The notes below the pieces were generated by a model, which worked only from the letters and a program-made list of their open reading frames with translations, ran no database searches and was not told the DNA's origin. From contig NW_003109083.1 in NCBI RefSeq assembly GCF_000003605.2, positions 89,823 through 153,318 on the forward strand: a stretch of DNA of 63,496 nt, read 5' to 3'. The position numbers were made by a program, and so were the translations under genes. Below are positions 1 to 11,486 of the stretch, piece after piece (the stretch's first letter is position 1; each line of letters starts with the position of its first letter). This DNA is from Saccoglossus kowalevskii. Lineage: Eukaryota > Hemichordata > Enteropneusta > Harrimaniidae.

Positions 1-1825
1 AGCTAGCAAACACTTTAAAAACACTAAAGTGTTTGTAATTGCATTAGATGGAAACACTTGCAGTCAGTGTTTTATTTGCAACATTCAGAGATGCGTTGCG
101 CATAAAACATTATGTAAACTGTTTCGAATAGAAAAACATCGTATCGACCTATTTAAATTGATCAAAAATAATTCAAATAATGTTTCAATTAAAACTAAGT
201 GATGACTTCAGAAAGGTTCGGAAATAGTTCAGTGCCATTAATACCGATCAATCGCATCAACACGTCACATATTCACTCAATCTAGAGGGCGCTTAGAAAT
301 TAATGCGTCTCCATAGAGGCCGTTTCAACTACTAACTACTTGAGCGTTTTTATCGATCGCCTTTTTAAATCGCACATCTACAACGTGATTATATTAATTC
401 ATGACATATTCGAGAACACTTATAAATCACAACTGGAAGGCCTCCTGATCTTCCAAAAACAAAAACCATTTGCATAAGCTTAATTTACTAACACTCGATA
501 TTGCCAGTTTTGCTGTAGCAGTGCGTGTGCGTGTTAAAAGTTACACAACTCACTTTTGGGAGCAAATGTTTACAAACAGAATATGAAACTTTTCAGTAGT
601 AAAAATGTGATATTATAGTATTTAAAGTGGTTCTCATGAAAACACTTTATAAATGTTATACATGGATAAAATTAAATGGATATATACAGTCGGGTAACGG
701 TAAATAATCGGTAAGTATATTTATATAATATAATGGTATATAATGATAAGTATATTTTTATAGAAGAACCTTAACAGTAAAAGAAATTCTAATATTTGAA
801 ATAAAATAAAGTTAGACACTAAACCATGTACTTTCACACTCAAGCAAGAAAGGAGACAATGGAGACATGTTCGTGAACTCGTCTTGCTCAGTTAGTGTTT
901 TATTGTTTGCAGTATTAAAAACAATAGTTTTTTCACTAATAAACAAATGAAAAAGTACAACTGACATGACATCATTATATTTCTTCCACATACACAATAT
1001 ACACATATTATTTCTATTTCATTTATTTCATAATATTTTAACTGAATTATTTAAAACTATTTTGCTATATAAATTTGAACAGTAATTTGCTTGATTTTAT
1101 TGGATTTTTACTTTCACTATGCACAGGCATACTAAAACTTCTTACATGGTAATTTAAGACCAAAAATTGCAGATGTAATTAATTCATAAATTCATCAATG
1201 TGCATAGGTGCATCAAATAAGAGGTAGACCAGTAAGGAAGTGTACTAGCAATGAGCTAAAATGTAGCCAAGTACCAATGCTTGCCCCACAAAAAGTAATT
1301 TGTGACTAACAATCAAATATTATAAAATTAATCGCTCAAAAAGGCAGAAACGTTGATATAAACTTAAACCACAACTTGAAATGAATTGCATTCCATATTT
1401 GAATTGTAAAATGTTGTTGTTGTTCTATGGTTTATTTATAAATGATGCGTTTAGTTAGGTCAGTAAGCAAATGAGTAAAGCGGGTACAATTATAATCAAA
1501 TTAATCAACATTTCATGTTTATTTCATTGCTAATTGAGTCATTCCATATTTTTTTTAATTATTTCAAGTGTAAAATATACAAGGTAACGACAACTTGCCT
1601 ACTCATGATCTTCAATAACGCAATCTACTTAATATAATTAGACATTATATGTTCTGCTAAATATCCAAGATATATGTTCCATGATAAATTAAAAATATTC
1701 AGCAAATGTCTCTCCATGTTTAAACATTAGCTTCGATCAACCAAATTAGGATTATCAGAAATATATTCGCATGTATATATTGTGTGTACATTCATACTAT
1801 GAATAAGACAGTATCAACTGCGAGT
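1..1825. other. AT-rich sequence with no recognised gene
   Basis: I see no exon with convincing splice sites and no repeat family I can name here. The minus-strand frame at 812-1006 has no protein-like character. TTTATT on the plus strand near 1430 and 1518 reads AATAAA on the minus strand, so this stretch could hold the 3' untranslated region of whatever ends at 1826. Confidence 0.5.
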
Positions 1826-1888
1826 TTAGTCTCCTTCGGGAACTGGCGCTTCGGATTCAACAAAATCATCGATGGACTCTGGACAAAC
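1826..1888 (-). CDS. Candidate terminal exon of an unidentified gene
   Basis: I do not recognise the gene. On the minus strand a good acceptor (TTGTTCACATACAG) opens a 63-base segment encoding 20 residues and a TAA stop. The peptide VCPESIDDFVESEAPVPEGD is strongly acidic, unlike the surrounding AT-rich noise, and resembles an acidic cytoplasmic tail. Minus-strand AATAAA motifs lie about 300 and 400 bases downstream. No upstream partner exon was found, so the reading frame rests only on the acceptor and the composition. It could be chance. Confidence 0.35.
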   Translation of the reverse strand, partial: VCPESIDDFVESEAPVPEGD

Positions 1889-1914
1889 CTGTATGTGAAC
1901 AAATATTGATTATA

Positions 1915-2310
1915 TTGTTTGAAGCACCAAAGAGAAACAAATGCCCAAACTTTTAATCAATATTGCCTAAAATCGAAGATGACGGCCAAACCATGTGACT
2001 GATTGAAAATATATTATTTTTCTCATATGCAGCTATTACCAGACATGTCACACACATATTTATTTATTTGATCTGCGGATGTACCTTTGAGAAACAAATG
2101 CCTAAACTTTTGGTCAGTTTTTCCTAAAATCCAAATGGCGGCCAAACCACGTGACTTATCGAAAATATATTATTTTTCTCATTTGCAGCAATGTTCAGGC
2201 ATGTTATATTCAAGATCAGCAGTTAATTGGTTGAATCACCTCTGAGAAACAAATGCCCATATGATGGCGGCGGCCAAACCATGTGACTGATCTGAAATCT
2301 TTTTTAGGTT
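1915..2310. repeat. Diverged tandem repeat, period about 157 bp
   Basis: Three copies, the last partial, begin with GAGAAACAAATGCC or a close variant at about 1932, 2089 and 2244. Each carries a GGCGGCCAAACC(A/G)TGTGAC-like core, and the first two also share AAAATATATTATTTTTCTCAT. Copies differ at many sites, so the array is not recent. It sits immediately upstream, on the minus strand, of the candidate terminal exon at 1826-1888 and would be in its last intron. Confidence 0.75.
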
Positions 2311-2964
2311 TCTGAAACCTAGGTTTGCTATAGAAATGCTGTCACAGTGTGAGGCCTGCCAATCCCTGATGAGAGGGCTCCCACATAACTCACACTGGAC
2401 ATGGGGTTCTTTCATTGCTAGTATGGGGTAGACATGACAATAATAGTGGAAATGAAATACACATACACCAAAATATCGAGCTAAAGCTAATTACAAGACA
2501 TAAAGCACAGACAAATAAAATGGATAAAGTTGCTAAAATAAGGCATTGATTAGGGAAATGTGCATTGCTGATATCTAACAGTTCCATGGCGTAATAATGG
2601 ACGACAGTCAATATCTTATGCAACACAACAACGAAGAAATACAAAGGAAAGTAACGCTGGTATTCTAGATGGCAACGCTGAAATCAGGAGATCGCAGAGC
2701 AGTTCATACAAGTCTCACAGAATGATGGTTGTAGCCTTTATCACTTGTCACACAATACCGTAACAGAAAAAAACAGAAAAGCAAGTTGAAATGACGGACA
2801 CCAAGTTGAAATGATGGACCCAAACTGTCCTTAGTTTGTCCGATTTATAGGCATGATTCAGTGACACTACCTGAATTTCCACATAAGCCAATCAGAATGT
2901 GATGATGCTAGCAGCTGTGCCTCATAGGCAACTCAGTAGATCAAAAACATCAGTTGTTATTAAA

Positions 2965-3080
2965 AAACAGCACACCTGGTAGATTCAAATTCTCCCTCCA
3001 AAGTTGTAAACACCCTTTGGTGTGTACTTTTCAAGCACACCTGGCAGATTCCACTGTCCTTCCAAGAGTTGAAAACAAGT
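2965..3080. repeat. Short direct duplication, period about 67 bp
   Basis: CACACCTGG(T/C)AGATTC occurs at about 2969 and 3036, each followed by a similar CCTCCAAAG/CTTCCAAGAG stretch and TTG(T/A)AAAC. Frames are open on both strands here, probably because the unit is repetitive. It lies just past the 3' end of the LTR element's recognisable coding remains and might be part of that element's end, but I could not show this. Confidence 0.5.
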
Positions 3081-3299
3081 ATGACCTGCCAATCACCTTT
3101 ATGACAGTTATCAAAAGACAATACACACCATTTCTTCCCATGGTTCAATGCACACTTCCATTTACAGGGTTTAGGGTAATATGGCAAAAAACATAAAATA
3201 TAGGATGCTCTCATCAAGACTGAACATAGCACATTTTCAGTCCAACAATCAGCATAAAAACAGTCAATAAATTTACATTTCTCAAAATTGGAGAAAACC

Positions 3300-4400
3300 T
3301 ACTGTTTACTTCTCGTGCCTTGTGTAAATGAAGTTTCCTTCCTCATAGTGCTGTAATAAAACTGCACCAAGCCCAACTCCTAATGTATCGCATCTCAAAA
3401 TAAAACTATTAGTAAAATCAGACAACCGTAAAATTGGTTGCTTAATCAATAGAACTGTTAAATGATAAAAGACACGTTCTTGGGAATCTCCCCATACTAC
3501 ATTTCTTGGCTGAACTTTCTAGCCAAATTACTAAGAGGAGCTGCTATTGTAACAACATTTTGTACAAATTTGCGATAGTACGCAGCCATGCCTAAAATGA
3601 CCTTACTTGCTTTACTGTTTCTGGTCTGGCTGCATGTTGTATGGCTTCTATTTTATCTGCCAATACTAGCAAAATGCCGTCACCTATTTGGTGACCAATA
3701 AATTCTAAATGAGTAAAACCCCCCAAAACAAAACATTTTGAAGGTCTTGCAGACCTTTCTGTACAATCTGTACATGCTCCTCCCAAGTTTTTGAATAAAT
3801 TAAAATGACATCAATTAAATTCTCTACTTTACCTTCAAGACCTACCAACAAAGAAACGCATCATACAGGAAAAATAGACTGGTATATTCACAAGCCCGAA
3901 AGGCATGCGTTGAAACTTAAATAAACCATCAGGTGTCTTTTCTTCAGCCCCCTCACTCATGGGGATCTGCCAGTACCCCTTGTTTAGGTCAAATTTGGTG
4001 AAGTACCGACCCACTTTTAATCGTGAAAATAGGTCTTCAGGTTATGGCATTGGTTCTGCATCAAACACTGCAGTGCAGTTGAGTTTGCAAAAAATCAATG
4101 CAAAACCTAAAACTCCCTCATTTATTATTTACCAAAATAATGGTCGAGGCATAAGGTGAATTTAATGGTTCGATTACATTCATCTCTAACATACTCTTAA
4201 CCTCTGACCTCAATATATCTGTCATACGAATGGTAAAGGATATGTGTTTCACCTAACCGGTTCAGATGTTACCAATTTAATATTATGCTCACAAATTTTA
4301 GTATTTCCAGGACAATCAGTGAGAACATCAGAAAATTCTCTCATAACTCCATCAATCTCTCTATGTTGGTCGACATTCAACTCATTATCAACATGACAAT
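3300..4400 (-). pseudogene. Reverse transcriptase and start of RNase H (fossil element part)
   Basis: The section nearest 4400 carries the segment that precedes the fingers domain in Gypsy polymerases (REFSDVLTDCPG, then HNIKL). The section at 3592-3786 matches the end of the thumb/connection region (RPSKC, LEFIGHQIG, KQVRSF), followed by the usual entry into RNase H. It is a broken relic and is useful only for classifying the element. Confidence 0.85.
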
Positions 4401-4529
4401 CACAAATTGTTTCCTTACAATGAATAGGCACAGATTCCAACTCACCACTATCACACAGTATTGTGTCAATGTCAGTAGTATCATATTCAACAACTGCATT
4501 ATTCACCTCTGTAACCACCTTCTAGTCAT

Positions 4530-5692
4530 TCAGTTTGTCTCTTTCGTAATATGCTTAGCATTTTCACCCTGCGGTTTACATCCATCCTGTAATCCATCAT
4601 ACCCACTCTCTCCTTAAAAACATATGTCCCCTGCCATTGCATCAACAAATGATTGTGATCAGTGGGAAGTAACACTAACACTTTGTCTCCAGGTTGGAAC
4701 TTCCTATCTCTGACCTTCCTATCATATTACTTTTTGTATCTAACCCTGCCTTAGCTAACTCAACTGGAGCCAAGTTACATGTCTCTTCAAGCCGATGTCG
4801 CAAATCCAGGACATACTGGTATGTAGTTTTAACGTCTGGTGAAGTGGCCTCCTTTGTTCACAACTCTCTTAAAATTATCATTGGGCCCCTCACTGTTCTA
4901 CCATAAATAAGATCGAAAGGTGAAAACCCTAAACTCTCCTGAACAGCTTCTCTATAGGCAAACAGTACTGGGTCAAGGTATCTATTCCAATCCTTGGAAT
5001 GTTCTTGACACAAACATTTCATCATACTTTTCAAAGTAGCATTAAACCGCTCAACCAAATCATTACATGCTGGGTGGTATGGAATAGTTACTAATTGTTT
5101 AATAGAAAACACTCTACTCACTTTCTTCATAATGTCAGACAAAAACTGTGTCCCTAAATCAGTTAAAACTTCTTTGGGTACACCAACCCTGCTATATATA
5201 CTGACTAATGCATCAGCAACCACTTCAGAAGTAATGTTCTTTAATGCCACAGCCTCAGGGTATCGTGAAGCATAGTCTACACCAGTTATAATATACCTAT
5301 GACCTCTCTCAGTCGCTGGACTGATCGGACCAATCAGATCAATAGCTATCATCTGAAATGGAAAATAACCTGAAATCTGAAATCAACTAATGGTACCTTG
5401 CTAACACGACGCTTAGGAGTGGTCTTCTGACATATATCACATGTTTGCAATATCAAATAACATCATCCTGCATACCAGGCCAATAAAACTGAATAGCTAT
5501 ACTATCTGTAGTATTCGTTGCACCCAGATGACCTGCTAGTACTTGATCACGGTACAATGGTACAACTAACTGAGAACACACACGTCCTCTATCAACATGA
5601 GGTGACTGAAACTCACTGTACATCAGCCCCTTGTTCATCACAAACCTTGCCCGATTGTCACGACCTGTGATTAACTCCTCACCTGTACTCAC
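4530..5692 (-). pseudogene. Integrase (fossil element part)
   Basis: The zinc-binding region lies at about 5400-5692 and the catalytic core at 4858-5352. The core shows the features expected of a retroelement DDE integrase: an IDLIGP start, the GVDYASRYPEA region, a TDLGTQF segment and YHPACNDLVERFN further on. The C-terminal section, about 4530-4857, runs directly into the linker before reverse transcriptase, with no foreign sequence between them that I can see. Broken relic. Confidence 0.9.
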
Positions 5693-6127
5693 TAACTTCC
5701 TAGCATGCTCTAATGTGGAATCAGACTGCTGTGCCTATCGCACTGCATCCACAGTAATATGTTTCTAACCACCATTATAATCAACCTTACTATGCAACTT
5801 CTTAAACTCAGGAACTATAAGCCGACATAACGGCTTCTTCTCAGCTAACTTCTGAGCCATAGTCTGTACCACCTGTACGACATCAACATTATCATCTTGA
5901 CTAAAGTCAATGAAGGGTTCACAACCACTCCCACTAACTGAATGTTCTCTTATCTCAAATCCTGGAGAACAACCTTCATCCAAATAGGGCACATTAGCCT
6001 GACAACTAGTAGATGTACAACCTTCATTACCTGATGGAACACTAGTCTCAATACCCGAAGAACAACAACCTTCACCACCAGAGGGCACACTAGTTACATC
6101 ACTCGAAGGAGTACTATGTTCACCACC

Positions 6128-6439
6128 CTAGGGCAAACTAATCTTACCATGCCCTACCTCATGACCTACACCTAGCTTGCAACCAATACCAGGATCCTTG
6201 TGCTCCCTAGCTCCACTAATATTACCAACAATAAGATCATACACTGGGGTCCTTATACACAATGCCTCGACCTCAGCAACATAGTAAGGTGATATATATA
6301 TATTTAGTCTAGCTACTGGGGCTTTCAGACATGTACCGTCCATTATCCCACAGGTACGACTCTCCCCAGTCAATTGAATACCCTCTACCAACTCTCTACA
6401 TACTACAACCGAACTACACCCACGCAGGACCTTTACCAT
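6128..6439 (-). pseudogene. Aspartic protease region (fossil element part)
   Basis: The region resembles the protease of Gypsy-type elements common in marine invertebrates: GCSSVVV near the start, a central QLTGESRTC segment, then EALCI and YDLIVGNISGAR near the end. It lies between gag and a linker containing three or four repeats of a PSG-EGC motif (5765-6088). Broken relic. Confidence 0.75.
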
Positions 6440-6649
6440 AGTGCTGCATAAACAACAGGCATAGCACTCACCATTGTATTAGTTGGTGAAACACTGGCAA
6501 CACTAATAATTGGCAGTTCATGACCACATTTCAACTCAACTATATCTCGTTCCTGTCAACATGGATGCCTACTTGCATCTGTAATTTCATGAACTAAACA
6601 TGTAGCACTGACTTCCTGTGAATCATTACTATTTTAAGCACATGTCAAC

Positions 6650-7410
6650 ATAGCAGCTGACTTAACCTGAGGCTTGAAACTTTTATAAAGCTTAAGACTT
6701 TGGCTTAGACTGACCAAATCGACCCTGTCCTTTACCTTTCTGACTATCACCTTGAAACTGGCTAGATTTCTGATTTTTACCACCTGTCTGTTTACATGCG
6801 TCTCTAAACTTAACTGTCTTGGGTGACCTTTAACCTATGAAAATAAAGACAACTCATTACCAAAAGTACTCATCAATTGATCTCTCATCACTAAGTCCTT
6901 AGCTCCTATCAACTTAAGGCAGGTCTACTTAACGGTCAATACAACTACTTAATCTAGCTGCAAATTGATCATAACGCTTCAACAAAGCTGCCTTTACAAC
7001 ATTGTAATCAATGGACTCTGCTGCAGACAATGCCGAAAACAAATACAATGCCTTGCCTATCAATAATGCAATAAAATTCATAACCCAACTCTCATGCAGC
7101 TATTTCTGAGTTGCAGCAAATCGCACAAACCTTAAAATAAATGCGTCCATCTCGTCCCTAGTCTTGTCAACTAATGGTAGCTTTGGATCCTTAGAAATAA
7201 CAATGGACTGAGCCAATTGTTCTACGCCTCCATTTTGACCATTAGCTTCCGCACGCAACCTCAACACTTGTGACAAATGTTAACCTACACTCAAGAAATA
7301 AAAAATGTTTCCCCTGCTCTTGAAAAACATGTACTACATTCCTTTGAAAGACGTCAAACCAACTCCGTTGCGGGTAATTGGTCAGTATTGCTTTTCATCG
7401 ATTTGCAAGT
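6650..7410 (-). pseudogene. Gag region (fossil element part)
   Basis: The stretch at about 6900-7200 resembles the SCAN-like capsid region of Gypsy elements: DEMDAFILRF, GKALYLFSALS and ALLKRYDQFAARL are readable on the minus strand. A Lys/Gln/Gly-rich tail follows at about 6690-6830. Broken relic. Confidence 0.75.
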
Positions 7411-10400
7411 TTAAGAAAACAACTATATAACAACTGGATCCCTGACTTGTTATTAATTAACGACAGGTTCCTAATTAACAATTGTGATATGAACACGTGG
7501 CTACAATGCAGGTGCAATCACTACGGCGAATTTCAGATATGAATCTATATATAAACTTACATATGTTATATGGTATAAATGTTAGTTAAAAATCTGAATG
7601 CCAATTAAACTATGCCTAAAAAGAAGGTTGTATTCAATAACCACGTGATATGCGATCTTGAATTTCAACAACTATTTGGAACTCAAACACTGACACGTTT
7701 CTTATAAAGCTGTATCGTTCGTCAATCGCAGGCGTGACTGATACTCGGGCAACATATATTTATTGTTGTGATCAATGATCAAATAAAAGTTAAAATCCAC
7801 AGAAACTATGGATGGATGAAATCGATTACTTGATATCACACATGTTTTTGTTTTTGTCGCTCATCTTGTTTCTGACGCTACAAGAATCGTAACATATTGA
7901 AATATGGATGGTTGTCGCTTTGAATTTGTATATGCCTTGACACTTACTGTGGTCCGCAGTAATGCGGAACAGATGTGAATCTGCTTGAATTTACACGCTA
8001 CGATACACCAATCCCGACCCTGCGGGTTAGTAATTACGAAAATGCATCTGACATTGCGTTAAGGTCTGTGCATCGCAGAATTGTACATGTACACACAATA
8101 CACATCACACATTCAATAAATTTAAAACAAGACTAGAACAAAAATGATGCGCCATGGTAGGACAGCAGAATGTTTCACAGTTCAATTGCATACAGTTGAC
8201 TGGATAGTATAAATAATTTACAATTTCTCAATTTCAAACTATGATATGCATCGGGAGGCAAATTAAAAATGAAACTATGTTACATTCACCAGCGTTAAGT
8301 ATCAATTTTCTTTCAGGTTAAACCTGCTATTCTTAGGCCATGTCTCGTGTTTTATCTAAAGTATCTACTACTTTGCTGTGCGCGAAGTATGCAAATTCTG
8401 CAAATCAAAACATAAGTTTATTGAACGAAGTTGTCATCATCGACCATCGTATATAGCTCTCATCGGACGGAAATGTATTTGTGTGTGTTATTGAGTACGC
8501 GGTCTTGACAATGCTATGATCAAGCATGACACCCCCGCCCATTTTAATACGTTGCGGACTAACCAGGTAAATCGACTGGGGCCCAATAACCGGCATTACG
8601 AGAGCACATTGTGTTGCTGTTCTATATGTAAATCAACGTGGTTTGCGCTCTGTTAATGATGTAGAACATCAAGACACCGCAAGGAAAAGCAGTTTCCTTA
8701 AAGTCGTCTATTGCTTATAGACGGTTGTCTTATGTGATTGACCGATCACATACACTCTTAGATTTAATCTTGTTCTGCAAAAGTAAAGAATCAGCAAAAT
8801 AAACTCGTTATTGAGACACACTAGGGACATATTTTTATAGTGTTTTTTATTATTAACATGTGAAATAGATAATAGAATTTTAATAATGCATCAACTATAC
8901 ATTTGTGTATGTGTATAATATAGGGTATTATTTCAGTTTAAATTCAGAGCAAACACAATTTCAATGCATGCCACAATAGAAGTTTATGTACTCAATCTTC
9001 ATGTTCATGTGTAGCCGGGAAGAACAACGTTTGGTCCAGTGAGCACGTCGTCATTAAAGCTGTTTGAGCAAAGACACACTCCATGTGTCTTAGAGAAGAT
9101 TACACTGCGAACGCCGAACAAATCTTGAGTGTAGAATACACACAACTAAGTTCTAAGTGGTAATTCGCAGTGTTTATGTCGATTCTTGTCTACTCATCCA
9201 CAGAGAGGGGGAATCTATCCCCTATAAAATAAATGCTTTATTTATGTATGTTATCAATTCCCCATTCTGATATGTCGCTGAAGATTAAGTCCCTGACCTC
9301 AACGAAATCTCTGCATAGTTTTTTTTTTATTTCCAGGCTATAATGACTAATCGCAGTGACTGTTTTAACAAAACTATGGTCGTTTGATTTGAGCATAAAT
9401 TAACGAAGGCCATGTTGAACCGAACACACTGTGTGATTTAATAGGAACCACTGTCCGACGCTGATTGTCTTTGTAATTCTATTTTATTTTTGGAATGTCA
9501 AGTTGTTTCATATTGGATCGTTTGATTACGAATTCTCCTTTTCCTCTGACGTCAGCAACCCCTGCCAAACTCACGTAATTGGTATATTTCTTCTCTATAC
9601 GCAGACAATTTGGGTGACTGACAATGCAATTGCTACACGGGTCGTCAATTGCTAGTAAGTTGACTGAAGCATGGAATAAACCTAGGTCTACAGTCTCCGA
9701 TCGACCAATTTAATATATTGCTGTACTCATTACATATTGATCTGTGTGTACATTGTCTTATAATTTTTTATCTGTTCAAATAAAAAAGAAAATTCATATT
9801 TTTCCGTAAATGTATCGATAGTGGTTCGATGTTAAAACATCTACCATATATCCACAGATAGGCGGCGTTCTAATATAATACATAAACTGAATTAGTACTA
9901 AATGTTTTATAGCAATCGCATTTCAAATCGTCTGGAACGTACACGTTAATTTATTTATATCTTTTTAATTAGGACTTTGCAATGTTATGTTTGTGTCTGT
10001 TTCTCATTTGATATTGATCAATTAGCCCTCTTACCCATTATGTCTCAAATAAATCTACTGATTATATCCTGTTTCCGAAGTAATATGTGATTTGCAGCGG
10101 GGGTTATTCGACCTCGAATTGGTAATAAACGTTACCATCACTGTTTGACATTCGACGTATAATCTTTACCGTCAAACGTATTATTCATAATGATTTAAAC
10201 TATATTTTATGTATTGATATAGCCTATCCCAGTGTTCGCCAGTCATTTAGAACCGATCGATAATGGTTGTATGACAGTTAAATTGAAGGTAATTAAAAAT
10301 GTTTAACGATGCATTATTTTATCTTACCTCCATCTACTTTACAAAGTTCGTCGGTCGATTCTGCTAACGTTGATCATCAATTAAATAGTTTTGATAACAT

Positions 10401-10873
10401 TTTATACCCAATGCAAATAATAAATCAATGGACAGAATGAAATGTTTGTTTTCTATAAGGTTGAATGATGCAGTAAGTGTGGCGTCTATCCATCGTTGTT
10501 CGCTGCATTACGTTGCAGATTCGTTGTGGCTAACCATTTTCATGACTATTGATTGATATTTATTATTTGCGACCGGATAGACAGTTTGTTCAGTATCCAC
10601 GGCGGGTGATATTGATAATTAAGATAAACGGAACATAGATCGAGTAAACCATATCTTTAAATCAGTTGATTAAACAAAATAGTGAAAACAAGAAATCTTG
10701 CCAACGGATGTGTTCCCATTAAGTCGATTTTCCAGCGGACATGATTAAAATTGAAGTGGTGGCATTGATGGAAAAATGTAACGTTGCCTCAGAAGTGCTT
10801 GCTTCATCGCGTCCATATTGAGGAAATCGCACTACTTAATCAACAATTGCACAAAATGTGTCACGTGTTCTTC
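7411..10873. other. AT-rich intergenic sequence
   Basis: No exon is supported. Its left end may hold the unrecognised 5' end of the LTR element. The one structure that stands out is a pair of adjacent hairpins at 8705-8751. The small frame at 8405-8596 is not protein-like. Confidence 0.5.
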
Positions 10874-11139
10874 TCATTGCCGGATAGTGACCAATAAGAC
10901 TTCCAGTAAAATGATTAGGCTGTTGAAAACTAATACACCGTATAACGCATCGCGACGGATATTAAATCCGGGGCTTTCATCGTGTTGCTGACGCGGTGTA
11001 TGTTTTGTTTTCTTCGGACCTTGATCTTCTTTCGAGAGTAGTAAGGCATTACTTACACCACTATCAATATGTATTGGTTTTCCATACGCCAGAATGCATG
11101 TTTGTCGGTAAATAGCCTTTTTCAGGTTGGCGTAGTCCT
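10874..11139 (-). CDS. Candidate terminal exon, hydrophobic C-terminus, unknown gene
   Basis: I do not recognise this protein. After an acceptor (ATATCCTACCAG) the minus strand reads EDYANLKKAIYRQTC, then a hydrophilic Lys/Gln-rich stretch, then IRRDALYG and a hydrophobic run (VLVFNSLIILLEVLLVTI) ending RQ and TGA. That would be a single C-terminal membrane helix. GC content is above the surroundings. The frame also contains a strong donor (AGTGGT|GTAAGT), so the true exon might stop there and the rest might be intron. It is downstream of, and on the same strand as, the channel gene, but its last helix does not resemble a Cys-loop M4. Confidence 0.35.
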
Positions 11140-11396
11140 CTGGTAGGATATTAAAATGAATCCTATATATCATGCATGCATGAAAACCTAAGGTAACTCA
11201 CCGATGCTGGTTTAAAAGTCAAAATTAGGCCGAGATGCGTAAAGTTTCGCTTATCTGTAAACAGTGCTGTGTTTTTGTTTGTTTTTTTTTGCTTTTTTTG
11301 TCAATTTTTCCCACATTATTTTTCCATGCTTTGCTTCGCATATTTACAATACTATGTGACATATGTTTAGTAGCAATACTATAACAGTTTATTTAC

Positions 11397-11486
11397 CGCA
11401 TTCTCTACAGAATTGATTTCTCTAAATGCATATGGGTAATGATTTGTAACAGGATAAACGTCTTGGGATTTGCTTGTCGAAAACCC
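11397..11486 (-). CDS. Candidate internal exon, unknown gene
   Basis: A 90-base segment on the minus strand lies between a good acceptor (TGTATTCATTATCCAG) and a usable donor (AATGCG|GTAAAT). Read in phase 0 it gives 30 residues beginning GFSTSKSQDVYPVTNHYPYA. Composition is protein-like, but I know no matching family. Its end phase does not fit the start phase of the candidate exon at 10874-11139, so if both are real another exon lies between or they belong to different transcripts. Confidence 0.25.

Larger units (their letters stand above)
3300..7410 (-). mobile_element. Broken Ty3/Gypsy-type LTR retroelement, Gmr1-like domain order
   Basis: A fossil retroelement on the minus strand. Recognisable parts, in transcript order, are gag (about 6650-7410), protease (6128-6439), a repetitive linker (5765-6088), integrase zinc-binding region (5453-5692), integrase core (4858-5352) and C-terminal part (about 4530-4857), then reverse transcriptase (about 3590-4400) running into the start of RNase H (about 3300-3590). 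All parts resemble Ty3/Gypsy (Metaviridae) proteins. Integrase before reverse transcriptase is the order of the Gmr1 group, not of ordinary Gypsy elements. The copy is old and not functional: interruptions occur in nearly every part, on the order of ten or more. I could not find matching LTRs, a primer-binding site or a target duplication, so the true ends are uncertain. Confidence 0.88.

Noticed and set aside
2954-3232. Overlapping open frames on both strands
   Set aside because: They lie over a short direct duplication next to the LTR element, with no domain and no splice signals.
7270-8600. 5' LTR and primer-binding site of the Gypsy-type element
   Set aside because: I compared this stretch by eye with 2300-3300 and found no convincing matching terminal repeat or tRNA-complementary site.
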